A stretch of 64,000 bases of DNA from Burkholderiales bacterium (GTDB taxonomy: Bacteria > Pseudomonadota > Gammaproteobacteria > Burkholderiales > Burkholderiaceae_C), in the NCBI GenBank assembly GCA_016191525.1, contig JACPOK010000039.1, positions 124,001-188,000 of the forward strand, read 5' to 3'. Numbering within the stretch: position 1 is the first letter of the stretch; every line of letters begins with the position of its first letter. Made by a program: the position numbers and the translations under genes. The notes beneath the pieces were generated by a model, which saw only the letters and a program-made list of their open reading frames with translations, did no database searches and had not been told where the DNA came from. Below are positions 41,290-50,055 of this stretch, piece after piece.

Positions 41290-42390
41290 ATGACTGATGG
41301 TGGCCGCGACGCCGTCCGGGCACGCCTGCGCGACAAGCTCTCGCGCGAATGCGGTCCGGCCGTGGTCGAGGCTCTCGCGGACCCGAACGTCGTCGAAGTC
41401 ATGCTCAACGCCGACGGCCAGATCTGGATCGACAAGCACGGCGAAGGCATGGTCCCCACTGGCGCGCGCATGGCCGCTTCCGCGGCCGAAAGCATGCTGA
41501 TGACGTGCGCCGCGATGCTCGACACGACGGTGCACTACGACTCACCCATCCTCGAGGGCGAGTTCCCCCTGGATGGCTCGCGGCTCGAAGGCCTGATCGC
41601 TCCCATCGTGCGCGCGCCGGTATTCGCCATCCGCAAGCGCACCTCCAGGGTGCTGTCGCTGGAGGATTTCCGCCGCTCCGGCGTGCTCGCCGATGCGCCG
41701 CAGGTGGCCGAGGAAGAACGCCTCGAGCCCGAAGCGCAGACGCCCGCCCTGGCCCTGCCCGGGCGCGTGGCCAACTCCATCGAAGCGATCCGCGAGGCCG
41801 TGCGCCTGCGCGCCAACATCCTGATCGTCGGCGCCACCGGCAGCGGCAAGACCACCCTGGCCAACGCGGTGCTCGATGAAGTGGCGCGCACATCGCCGAA
41901 CGACCGCCTGGTGGCCATCGAAGACACGATGGAGCTGCAGATCAGCGCGCCCAACCACGTGCTGCTTCGCACCAACAACAACATCACCATGCAGCGCCTG
42001 CTGCGCGCCACGATGCGCCTGCGGCCGGACCGCATCGTCGTGGGCGAGGTGCGCGGCGGCGAAGCGCTCACGCTTCTCAAGAGCTGGAACACGGGGCATC
42101 CCGGCGGCGTCGCCACGATCCACGCGAACTCCGCCGAAGCGGGCCTGCTGCGCCTGCGCCAGCTGATCTACGAGGCCCCCGAAGCCGCCAACCTTTCCGA
42201 AACCGCCATCGACGCCATGATCGCCGAGGCCGTCAACGTCGTCCTGTTCATCGAACGCGTGAAAGGCCCGCCCGGCCGCCGCGTCACCCAGATCGTGCGG
42301 GTCGTGGGCTGTTCGAAAGGCAGCTTCCTGACCGAATCGCTCGTGTCCCCAGCCCTTACCAACCCAGGAGAAATCCATGTCCCTGCCTGA
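41290..42390 (+). CDS. trbB: TrbB/VirB11-type secretion ATPase
   Basis: A 366-residue hexameric ATPase of the P-type T4SS, which powers pilus assembly and substrate transfer at the inner membrane. Walker A GATGSGKTT, Walker B IVVGEVRGGEA and the His box GGVATIHANSAE are present. ATG 41290 is preferred over GTG 41245. First gene of an operon that runs with short gaps and overlaps to 54801. Confidence 0.93.
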   Translation: MTDGGRDAVRARLRDKLSRECGPAVVEALADPNVVEVMLNADGQIWIDKHGEGMVPTGARMAASAAESMLMTCAAMLDTTVHYDSPILEGEFPLDGSRLEGLIAPIVRAPVFAIRKRTSRVLSLEDFRRSGVLADAPQVAEEERLEPEAQTPALALPGRVANSIEAIREAVRLRANILIVGATGSGKTTLANAVLDEVARTSPNDRLVAIEDTMELQISAPNHVLLRTNNNITMQRLLRATMRLRPDRIVVGEVRGGEALTLLKSWNTGHPGGVATIHANSAEAGLLRLRQLIYEAPEAANLSETAIDAMIAEAVNVVLFIERVKGPPGRRVTQIVRVVGCSKGSFLTESLVSPALTNPGEIHVPA

Positions 42391-42697
42391 AACCACCTCT
42401 TCCAAGCTTTCCTACCTGCTGCCGCTCGCGGTCGTCGCGGTGTGCGTGCTCGTGCCAGAGTTCGCATGGGCGCAGAGCGGCGACCCGTGGGGCAAGTCGC
42501 TAGACGGCCTGGCAAAGATGCTCAATGGCACCGTTGCCCGCAGCATCGGGACGATCGCCCTCTTCGCGGCCGGCGGCATGCTGGTCTTCGGCGGCGAGCT
42601 CAACGAGTTCACCAAGAAGATCCTGATGGTGGTGCTGGCCGTCTCCGTCATGATCCTCGGCGGCGGCATGATCGGCGCCATCTTCGGCAATTCCTGA
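42377..42697 (+). CDS. trbC: TrbC/VirB2-type pilin subunit
   Basis: A 106-residue prepilin: long signal peptide (about 1-32, ending FAWA, cleaved before QSGDPWG), then two hydrophobic helices (about 55-75 and 80-102) separated by a short charged loop (ELNEFTKK). This is the usual VirB2/TrbC topology. AGGAG precedes the ATG and the gene overlaps trbB by 14 bp. Confidence 0.9.
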   Translation: MSLPETTSSKLSYLLPLAVVAVCVLVPEFAWAQSGDPWGKSLDGLAKMLNGTVARSIGTIALFAAGGMLVFGGELNEFTKKILMVVLAVSVMILGGGMIGAIFGNS

Positions 42698-42707
42698 CCG
42701 GCCCGCA

Positions 42708-43022
42708 ATGGACGCTCCCCGCCGCATCCCGATCCACAGCTCGCTGAACCGGCGGCACCTGTTGCTGGGCGGCGAGCGCACGCTGGTCATGATGACCGGG
42801 CTCATCGTTGCCGTGCTGGCCTTCAGCGCGAACTTCAAGCCGTCGGCACTGGCCGTGAGCGCCCTCTTCTGGGTGGCGACCCATGCGCTGCTGGTGAAGC
42901 TCGCGAAGGTCGACCCCGACATGAGCGTGGTGTACCAGCGGCACCTGAAATACCGCGCGTCGTACGACGCGCGGGGTTGCGTCCATGCGCAGCTGCTGCC
43001 CGAAAAGCAGCTGAAGCTCTGA
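42708..43022 (+). CDS. trbD: TrbD/VirB3-type inner-membrane protein
   Basis: A 104-residue protein with the VirB3 N-terminal pattern (RRIPIHSSLNRRHLLLGGER) followed by two adjacent hydrophobic segments (about 30-65). VirB3 proteins work with the VirB4 ATPase, encoded next. Confidence 0.9.
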   Translation: MDAPRRIPIHSSLNRRHLLLGGERTLVMMTGLIVAVLAFSANFKPSALAVSALFWVATHALLVKLAKVDPDMSVVYQRHLKYRASYDARGCVHAQLLPEKQLKL

Positions 43023-43041
43023 CCCCCGAGAAGGCCCCCGC

Positions 43042-45489
43042 GTGCTGAACCTCAACCAATTCCGCAGCCGCGCAAGGGGCCTTCCCGACCTGCTGAATTT
43101 TGCGATGCTCGTCGACGACGGCATCCTGCAGAACAAGGACGGCAGCTTCAGTGCCGCGTGGTTCTTTCGCGGCGAGGACATGGGCAGCTGCACGCACGCG
43201 GAGCTCGCCGCGATCTCCGCGCGCCTGAACGCCGCGCTGATGACGCTCGGCAGCGGCTGGATGCTCAACGCCGACGCCATCCGGCGGCACGCCACCACCT
43301 ACCCCGGCCTCGGCGCGTTCCCGGACCGCACGTCCGCGCTGATCGACGCGGAGCGGCGCGAACAGTACCAGTCCGAAGGCCGCCACTTCGAGACGCTCTA
43401 CACGCTCACGCTCACCTTCCTGCCGCCGCTTCGACAGGCCAGCAAGCTCGCCGACATGATGTACGACGACGAGCAGCGCGACCGCAGCGAGCAGGGCCTG
43501 GCCAACCGGCTGCTCGAGCAGTTCCGCGAGCAGGTCGATGATTTCGAATCCTCGCTGTCCTCGGTGTTCCCGATGCGCCGGATGTGCTCGATCCACGATA
43601 CGGACCCCACGGGGCGGCCGCGCGTCACCGACGCGTTCTTGCAGTTCCTGGAATTCTGCGTGAGCGGCGTGCAGCGCCCCGTGCAGCTGCCCAGCCTGCC
43701 GATGTACCTGGACGCGATCATCGGTGCCCATCCATTCGCCGCGGGCATCTCGCCGCGCGTGGGCGACAAGCACATCAAGGTGATCGCGCTCGACGGCTTT
43801 CCGCAGGACAGCTACCCGGGCATCCTGCACGTGCTCGATGAACTGGACTTTCCCTATCGCTGGTCCACGCGCTTCATCTTCCTGGACACCTACCAGGCCA
43901 AGGGCGTCATCACCAGCGTGCGCCGGCGCTGGCAGCAAAAGCAGCGCGGCCTGAAGGACCAGATGTTCAACACGGCGCGCGGGCCGGTGGACCTGGACGC
44001 CGTGCGTATGACGCAAGACACCGAGCAGGCGCTCGGCGAGGCCGAGAGCAACGCCGTGAAGTTCGGCTACTACACGTCGTGCATCGTGCTGATGAACGAG
44101 GACCCCCAGGTCCTGGACGACCAGGCACGCGAGGTCCGCAAGCGCATCCTCGACTTCGGCTTCGGCGCCCGCATCGAGGACGTGAACTCCGTGGAGGCCT
44201 ACCTCGGCTCGATTCCCGCGCATGGGTACCCGAACGTCCGCCGGCCTATCATGCACACGCTGAACCTGGCCGACCTGCTGCCCATTACCGCCGTCTGGTC
44301 GGGCATGGACGGCAACCCGTGCCCGTTCTATCCGCAACCGGCCCCACCGCTGCTGTACGCCGCCACGACGGGTTCGACGCCGTTCCGCCTGAGCCTGCAT
44401 GTGGGCGACGTGGGGCACACGCTGATGATCGGCAAGACCGGCGGCGGCAAGTCGACCGCGCTCGCATTCATCATGGCGCAGCACCTGCGCTACGAGGGCG
44501 CGCAGATCTTCGCCTTCGACAAGGGCTATTCGTCGTACGTGCTGTGCGAAGCCTGCGGCGGCACGTACTACGACATCGGGGGCGAAAACGCAGAGATCGC
44601 CTTCTGCCCCCTCAAGCAGATCGACGACCCCGAGGACCAGGCCTGGGCCACGGAATGGATCACCTCCATGCTCATGCTGCAGGGCGTGGGCGTCACACCG
44701 TACGTGCGCGAGCAGGTCTACAAGGCGATCCTGCGGCTGGTGAATTCGCCTCGCCGCACGCTCACCGAATACGTGGCGGAACTGCAGGACGAAGACCTGC
44801 GCCAGGCCCTGCAGCACTACACCCTGGCCGGCCCGATGGGCCACCTGCTGGACGCCGAGACCGACAGCCTGGACACCGCGGACTTCCAGGTGTTCGAGAT
44901 GGAACACCTCATGGCCATGGGCGACAAGAACCTGGTGCCCGTGCTGCTTTACCTGTTCCGCCGCATCGAAAAGCGCCTGAACGGCCGGCCCACCCTGGTG
45001 CCGCTGGACGAGTGCTGGCTGATGCTGTCGCACCCGCTGTTTCGCGAGAAGGTGCGCGAGTGGCTCAAGACCTGGCGCAAGAAGAACGCGGCCATCCTGC
45101 TGGCCACGCAAGAGGTCGCCGACGTGATCGCCAGCCCGATCCGCGACGTGATCTTCGCGAGCTGCCCCACCAAGCTGCTGCTGCCCAACCCCGAGGCGCA
45201 GGACCCTTCTTCGCGCGAAGCCTACGAGATCATCGGGCTGAACAACCGCGAGATCGAGCTGCTTGCCAACGCCGTGGTCAAGCGCGACTACTACTACAAG
45301 TCGCCCCTGGGCCGGCGGGTGTTCTCCTTCGGCTTCGGGCCGGTGGCGCTCTCGTTCGTGGGCGCCAGCGGCCAGAAAGACCTGCGAATCGTGCGCGACC
45401 TGGTGCGCCAACACGGCCCCGTGTGGCCCGAGCACTGGCTGCGAAGCCGCGGACTCGACGAATGGGCGCAACGATGGAGCGAAGCATGA
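43042..45489 (+). CDS. trbE: TrbE/VirB4-type ATPase
   Basis: An 815-residue ATPase, the largest T4SS motor, docking at the inner-membrane complex. N-terminal CagE/TrbE/VirB domain, then Walker A GKTGGGKST (about residue 465), Walker B LVPLDECWLML and later ATQEVADV motifs. The start is GTG. It overlaps trbL by 4 bp (ATGA). Confidence 0.94.
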   Translation: MLNLNQFRSRARGLPDLLNFAMLVDDGILQNKDGSFSAAWFFRGEDMGSCTHAELAAISARLNAALMTLGSGWMLNADAIRRHATTYPGLGAFPDRTSALIDAERREQYQSEGRHFETLYTLTLTFLPPLRQASKLADMMYDDEQRDRSEQGLANRLLEQFREQVDDFESSLSSVFPMRRMCSIHDTDPTGRPRVTDAFLQFLEFCVSGVQRPVQLPSLPMYLDAIIGAHPFAAGISPRVGDKHIKVIALDGFPQDSYPGILHVLDELDFPYRWSTRFIFLDTYQAKGVITSVRRRWQQKQRGLKDQMFNTARGPVDLDAVRMTQDTEQALGEAESNAVKFGYYTSCIVLMNEDPQVLDDQAREVRKRILDFGFGARIEDVNSVEAYLGSIPAHGYPNVRRPIMHTLNLADLLPITAVWSGMDGNPCPFYPQPAPPLLYAATTGSTPFRLSLHVGDVGHTLMIGKTGGGKSTALAFIMAQHLRYEGAQIFAFDKGYSSYVLCEACGGTYYDIGGENAEIAFCPLKQIDDPEDQAWATEWITSMLMLQGVGVTPYVREQVYKAILRLVNSPRRTLTEYVAELQDEDLRQALQHYTLAGPMGHLLDAETDSLDTADFQVFEMEHLMAMGDKNLVPVLLYLFRRIEKRLNGRPTLVPLDECWLMLSHPLFREKVREWLKTWRKKNAAILLATQEVADVIASPIRDVIFASCPTKLLLPNPEAQDPSSREAYEIIGLNNREIELLANAVVKRDYYYKSPLGRRVFSFGFGPVALSFVGASGQKDLRIVRDLVRQHGPVWPEHWLRSRGLDEWAQRWSEA

Positions 45490-46766
45490 ATCCCGCATTC
45501 CTCCACGACTACGAGTCGGACCGCCGCCGCATCCGGTCTTTCGTCTTCGCATTCGGTGCGACCTACGGGATGCTCTACTGGATGAGCGGGGCCCATGCCC
45601 AGGGGATGGACGCCATCCTGGGCGTGGTGGAGCAACAGGGCAAGGGCATCATGTCCACCCTCGCCCAGGGCGCCCGCACCACCTTCATTGCGCTGGCCAC
45701 CATCGAGATCACCTGGTGCGCGGCGCTGTGGGCCTTCGAGAAGGACAACATGAGCAGCATGATGGGCGACATGGTCAAGACCATCATGACGCTGTGCTTC
45801 TTCTACGCGCTCATGGTCAACGCGCCGGAGTGGATCGGCATCATCCACGAGCAGTTCAAGAGCGTGTCGGCCAACAGCCTCAAGGTCACGGCGCTCACGC
45901 CCGACGGCGTGATCGCCGAGGGCGTCCGGGCGTCGATCTTCGTTCAGATCAACATGCTCAACCCGCTCAACCTGTGGGCGGGGCTGGCCAGCCAGATCGC
46001 CACCCTCATCTCGCAGGTGATCGCGATGATGGCCCTGGTGGGCACGAACGCCGAAGCCGTCATGACCACGCTTGTCTCGATCGGCGCCACGGTGCTCTGG
46101 GGCTTCACGGGCTTCATGATCGGCGGGCTCGTGTCGCTGTGCGTCCTGATCTGCTACCTGATCATCGCGTTGCAGCTCGTCATGCTGCAGGTGGAGATGT
46201 GCCTGCTGATGGCCGCCGGTGCCGTCTTCCTCGGCCTGGGCGGCTCGCGCTGGACGCGCGACTACGTGCAGAAGTACATGAACCACGCGCTCGTCACCGG
46301 GCTGCGCTACCTCGTGCTGATGATGGTCCTGAGCTTCACGCTGGCGGGCGTCGACCAGGACCCGTGGGCGGCGACCACCGGCGCGTGGACGGGCGCGATG
46401 TCGAACGCCATGTCGGTCGGCTCGACGGGCACCGCGTCGGAACACGGCGCCCAGCTGAGCGCGGCCATGTCGTCGCTCGGCATCCTGTTCCTCGTGCTGA
46501 CCAAGACCTTCCTGGCGATCAAGGCGCCGGAACTCGCCAGCGCGCTCATGACCGGCGGCGCCGCGCTCACCGCCAACTCCGTGGCCGACACCGTGATGAC
46601 CGGCGTGAACGCGGCGGCCACCGTGGTCGGCGCGCCCGGCACCATCGCACAGTCGGCCGAGGCCATGGGGATGAAGAACCCCTTCACGGGTGCCGGCAAG
46701 GAGGCGGCCGGCGGCCACAGCGCCACGTCCGCAGTGCCAAATTGCATGGGTACCAGCACCAAGTAG
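45486..46766 (+). CDS. trbL: TrbL/VirB6-type polytopic membrane protein
   Basis: A 426-residue inner-membrane protein with an N-terminal hydrophobic segment, a central cluster of five or six helices (about residues 155-310) and a Gly/Ala/Thr-rich C-terminal tail. TrbL/VirB6 forms part of the translocation channel. It directly follows trbE; a trbJ (VirB5-like) gene, which usually stands between them, is absent. Confidence 0.88.
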   Translation: MNPAFLHDYESDRRRIRSFVFAFGATYGMLYWMSGAHAQGMDAILGVVEQQGKGIMSTLAQGARTTFIALATIEITWCAALWAFEKDNMSSMMGDMVKTIMTLCFFYALMVNAPEWIGIIHEQFKSVSANSLKVTALTPDGVIAEGVRASIFVQINMLNPLNLWAGLASQIATLISQVIAMMALVGTNAEAVMTTLVSIGATVLWGFTGFMIGGLVSLCVLICYLIIALQLVMLQVEMCLLMAAGAVFLGLGGSRWTRDYVQKYMNHALVTGLRYLVLMMVLSFTLAGVDQDPWAATTGAWTGAMSNAMSVGSTGTASEHGAQLSAAMSSLGILFLVLTKTFLAIKAPELASALMTGGAALTANSVADTVMTGVNAAATVVGAPGTIAQSAEAMGMKNPFTGAGKEAAGGHSATSAVPNCMGTSTK

Positions 46767-46784
46767 ACCCCCACCCGGACGCCC

Positions 46785-47540
46785 ATGAAGAATCCATTCA
46801 GAAAAGCCAAGGTAGACATCCCGATCGGGGAGCCCATGCGCGGCGTGCAGCCGCGCGTGGCGCCCGTGACGCGGGAGGAGCTGAGAAGCGAGCTGGAGAC
46901 CAATCCCTACCTCGAGGCGCGCCGCGAATGGAACGAACGCTACGGCACCTACATCATCCAGGCGTCCAACTGGCGGCGCATCGCCGTGCTGAGCAGCATC
47001 ACGGCGCTGTCGTGCGTGCTGGGGCTGGTGTACGTCAGCTCGCAGACGCGCATCGTCCCCTACGTGGTGGAGGTCGACAAGATCGGCGACGCGCGCGCGC
47101 AGGGACTGGCGGAGCAGGCGCAGCCGGTGGACAACCGCATCATCAAGTACGCGCTGGGCAACTTCATCGGTTGGTGGCGCACGCTGCCGTCCGACCGGGT
47201 GGTGCACAAGGACTCGATCCAGAAGCTGTACGCCATGCTGCCTGTCTCGTCGCCGGCGCTCAACAAGCTCAACGAGCAGTTCCGCGCCAAGAGCCCGTTC
47301 AAGGAAGCCGAAACCAACGGGGTGTCCGTGCAGCTCGTCTCCATCCTGCCGATTTCCGGGCAGACGTGGCAGGCCGAATGGCTGGAGACCTACCGCGACA
47401 TGCGCGGGCAGTTGCTCAAGACCGTCCGCTTCAAGGCGACGCTCACGGTGACGGTCTCGCCGCCCACGACCGAGGACGAGATCTCGCGCAACCCGCTGGG
47501 CGTGTACGTGTCGGACCTGAATTTCACCCAGCAGCTTTAA
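46785..47540 (+). CDS. trbF: TrbF/VirB8-type assembly protein
   Basis: A 251-residue bitopic protein: cytoplasmic N-terminus with NPYLEARREWNERYG, one membrane helix (about residues 68-88) and an NTF2-like periplasmic domain (IVPYVVEVDKIG, later WQAEWLE and NPLGVYVSDLNFTQQL). It bridges the inner-membrane complex and the VirB9/10 core. Confidence 0.92.
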   Translation: MKNPFRKAKVDIPIGEPMRGVQPRVAPVTREELRSELETNPYLEARREWNERYGTYIIQASNWRRIAVLSSITALSCVLGLVYVSSQTRIVPYVVEVDKIGDARAQGLAEQAQPVDNRIIKYALGNFIGWWRTLPSDRVVHKDSIQKLYAMLPVSSPALNKLNEQFRAKSPFKEAETNGVSVQLVSILPISGQTWQAEWLETYRDMRGQLLKTVRFKATLTVTVSPPTTEDEISRNPLGVYVSDLNFTQQL

Positions 47541-47558
47541 AAACCGGAAAGGCCAGCC

Positions 47559-48821
47559 GTGCATCCCACTCTCCTCACGCTGTCCGTGCCGTTCCTTGCC
47601 GCCCTGGCGTGCACGGGTGCGCTGGCCCAAGGCTCCACGCCGCCGCCCGCGCTGCTGGCGCCGGGCGGGCCACCCACGCTTGCCGCGCCTGCTCCCGCGC
47701 CGGCATCACCCCTTGCACCGGCGCAAACGGCCCCGGTGGCCGCACCGGCTCCCGCCTTGACGGTCGTGGTACCTGCCCCAGCCCGCGCAGCATCGGCTGC
47801 CGCGCGGCCTGCATCGGCGCAGGCCCTGCAGGTCTCGCCCATGCTGGCTCCGCCCACTCAGGCCGCGGCGCGCCCGGCACCCCAACACGAGACCCCGGCC
47901 GGCCGTACGCCCGAACTCAAGCCGCAGCCCAGCGCCCGGGCGCCAGGACGCAACGACCCTCGCCTCAATGCGGCAGCGCGCGCCTCGATGGCCGAGGCGG
48001 AGCAGTTCGCCAACAACCCCGCGGGGATGCCGGGGGTCGGCAAGGGCGGCAAGGTGCTCTTCTCGTTCGGCGACTCGATCCCCACGGTGGTCTGTGCACC
48101 ACTGCGCGTCTGCGACGTGGAACTTGAACCCGGCGAGAACATCCAGGGCGCGCCGCACATCGGGGACGCGGTACGCTGGCGAATTGCGCCGGCCGTGTCC
48201 TACGAGGGCGACCAGCGCGTCACCCACCTCATCATCAAGGCGACCGCCGCCGAGCTCGATACCAACCTGATCGTGCCCACCGACCGGCGCACCTACTACA
48301 TCCGGCTGGTGTCCAGCGAGGACAGGTACGTCTCGCGCGTGGCCTTCGAGTACCCGGAGGACGCCCGGTCGTGGCTCAAGGTGTCGGTGCCCGCACCGGC
48401 GGCCGCGGCGGCGCGGCCCGCGTCCGCGCCCGCCGCCGTGGTGACCCCGCCGCCGGCCGACGACCTGCCCTCCGTCGCAGTCGGCAAGCTGCGGTTCGAC
48501 TACCAGGTCACCGCCGCCGCCGGCAACCCGAAGTTCAAGCCCGTCCGGGTGATGGACGATGGCGCGCGGGTGTACATCACGATGGCCGACAACATGTCGG
48601 TGGAGGAGGCGCCCGTGCTTTTCCTCATCGGCGCCGACGGCACCGAGCAGATCGTGAACTACCGCCTGCGCGGCAATATCTTCATCATCGACCGCCTGGC
48701 CGACAAGCTTGCGCTGGTGTCCGGCAGCGGGTCCGCGCAACAGCGCGTGGACATCTCTCGCGGCGTGTGCGACCGAAGCGGCTGGTTCCACAAGTGCGCG
48801 GCGCCCGCACCGCGGAACTGA
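47559..48821 (+). CDS. trbG: TrbG/VirB9-type outer-membrane core protein
   Basis: A 420-residue periplasmic protein with a Sec signal (cleavage about residue 24), a Pro/Ala-rich low-complexity stretch (about 25-140), then the VirB9/CagX domain (KVLFSFGDSIPTVVCAPL, CDVELEPGE, DAVRWRIAP, LIVPTDRRTYYIRL, and a C-terminal VYITMADN segment). The Pro/Ala-rich insert makes it over 100 residues longer than typical TrbG. Start is GTG with GGAAAGG ahead. Confidence 0.9.
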   Translation: MHPTLLTLSVPFLAALACTGALAQGSTPPPALLAPGGPPTLAAPAPAPASPLAPAQTAPVAAPAPALTVVVPAPARAASAAARPASAQALQVSPMLAPPTQAAARPAPQHETPAGRTPELKPQPSARAPGRNDPRLNAAARASMAEAEQFANNPAGMPGVGKGGKVLFSFGDSIPTVVCAPLRVCDVELEPGENIQGAPHIGDAVRWRIAPAVSYEGDQRVTHLIIKATAAELDTNLIVPTDRRTYYIRLVSSEDRYVSRVAFEYPEDARSWLKVSVPAPAAAAARPASAPAAVVTPPPADDLPSVAVGKLRFDYQVTAAAGNPKFKPVRVMDDGARVYITMADNMSVEEAPVLFLIGADGTEQIVNYRLRGNIFIIDRLADKLALVSGSGSAQQRVDISRGVCDRSGWFHKCAAPAPRN

Positions 48822-48825
48822 CGCC

Positions 48826-50055
48826 GTGGCCGCCACCCCCTCCCCCGACGGCCTGCAGCTGCGGCAAAAGCCAAAGGCCAGCGCGCGCCTGAATCGCAAG
48901 GCGCTCTTCGTGATGGGCGGTGTCCTGGCCGCGATCGCCGTGTTCGTGCTGATGAACCTCGCGTCGTCGCCGAAGGAGGCTGCCAAGAAGGTGGAGACGA
49001 CCAAGGCGCCGCGCATCCTGGCGGCCGAGAACGCCGGCCAGGAACTCACGCGCGACGTGCCGGATATCGCGCCCGCGCGGCCACCGTTGCTCGACGAGTC
49101 GCCCGCACCCGCTGTCTCGCACGCCCCCGAAGGTGTCCCACCGCTGCAGTCCCAGGCGGCACGACCCGCGCAGCAGGCCGCGTCCGACCCCGACCTTCAG
49201 CAGGCCCTGCGCAGCGACACCGCACTCTCCCATTTCATGGGGGCCAACTCGGCGCCGCCCGCACCGGCACCCGTCGCGGCTGCCTCGATGCCCGCCGCAC
49301 CCGCGTCCGCCGCCCGCAAGGAAGTCGCTGCAGCGCCGCCAGACCCCAACGAGCCCGCGAACGAACCCGACCTGAACCGCCAGGCGCAAAAACGCGAGTT
49401 CCTCGACAAGGGTGGGCAGCCCCAGGGCCCGGCCTACAAGGTCGCGCGCCCACAGCCGCCGCTCTCGCGCTACGAGATCAAGACCGGCTCCATCCTCCCG
49501 GCCCTGCTCATCACGCAGATCAACTCCGACCTTCCGGGCGACATCGTCGCGCAGGTCTCGCAGAACGTCTACGACTCCGTCAGTGGCCGCTATCTGCTCG
49601 TGCCGCAGGGCACGAAGCTGTATGGCCACTACGACTCCGGCGTCGCTTTCGGGCAGGACAGGCTGCTGGTGGTGTGGTCGCGCCTGATCTACCCGAACGG
49701 CGACACGATCGACCTCGGCGGCATGGCGGCCGTGGACAAGGCGGGGATGGCGGGGCTGGCCGACAAGGTGAACCACCATTACGTGCGCACCTTCAGCGCG
49801 GCCCTGCTCACGTCGCTCTTCACCGCGGGCATGCAGCTGTCGCAGCCGCTGCCGGCCCCGGGGTCCAACGTGGCGATGACCACGCAGCAGGTCGGGGCGG
49901 GCGCCGTGGGCCAGCAGATGGGGCAGCTCGGCCTGGAGATCGTCAAACGCAACCTGCGCGTGCAGCCCACCATCGAAGTGCGCCGCGGCAGCCAGTTCTC
50001 GGTGATGGTCAGCAAGGACCTCGTCTTCCCCAGCCCTTACGTGGACATGCGCTGA
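48826..50055 (+). CDS. trbI: TrbI/VirB10-type channel protein
   Basis: A 409-residue energy-transducing core protein: short cytoplasmic N-terminus, one membrane helix (about 24-44), a Pro/Ala-rich periplasmic linker (about 60-200) and the VirB10 beta-barrel domain (YEIKTGSILPALLITQINSDLPGDI, VPQGTKLYGHYD, DLGGMAAVDKAGMAG). GTG start 4 bp after trbG. The stop shares one base with the coupling-protein ATG. Confidence 0.92.
   Translation: MAATPSPDGLQLRQKPKASARLNRKALFVMGGVLAAIAVFVLMNLASSPKEAAKKVETTKAPRILAAENAGQELTRDVPDIAPARPPLLDESPAPAVSHAPEGVPPLQSQAARPAQQAASDPDLQQALRSDTALSHFMGANSAPPAPAPVAAASMPAAPASAARKEVAAAPPDPNEPANEPDLNRQAQKREFLDKGGQPQGPAYKVARPQPPLSRYEIKTGSILPALLITQINSDLPGDIVAQVSQNVYDSVSGRYLLVPQGTKLYGHYDSGVAFGQDRLLVVWSRLIYPNGDTIDLGGMAAVDKAGMAGLADKVNHHYVRTFSAALLTSLFTAGMQLSQPLPAPGSNVAMTTQQVGAGAVGQQMGQLGLEIVKRNLRVQPTIEVRRGSQFSVMVSKDLVFPSPYVDMR

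Noticed and set aside
42835..45552. 905-codon open frame on the minus strand opposite trbE and trbD
   Set aside because: It is the antisense shadow of well-supported trb genes in GC-rich DNA and has no recognisable domains. The same applies to 21132-23828 (minus, opposite the E1 gene), 45294-47630 (minus) and 52215-54629 (minus).
45263..48127. 954-codon plus-strand frame across trbL and trbF
   Set aside because: An Arg/Ala/Gly/His-rich frame-shifted shadow of trbE, trbL, trbF and trbG; it has no domain and no ribosome site.
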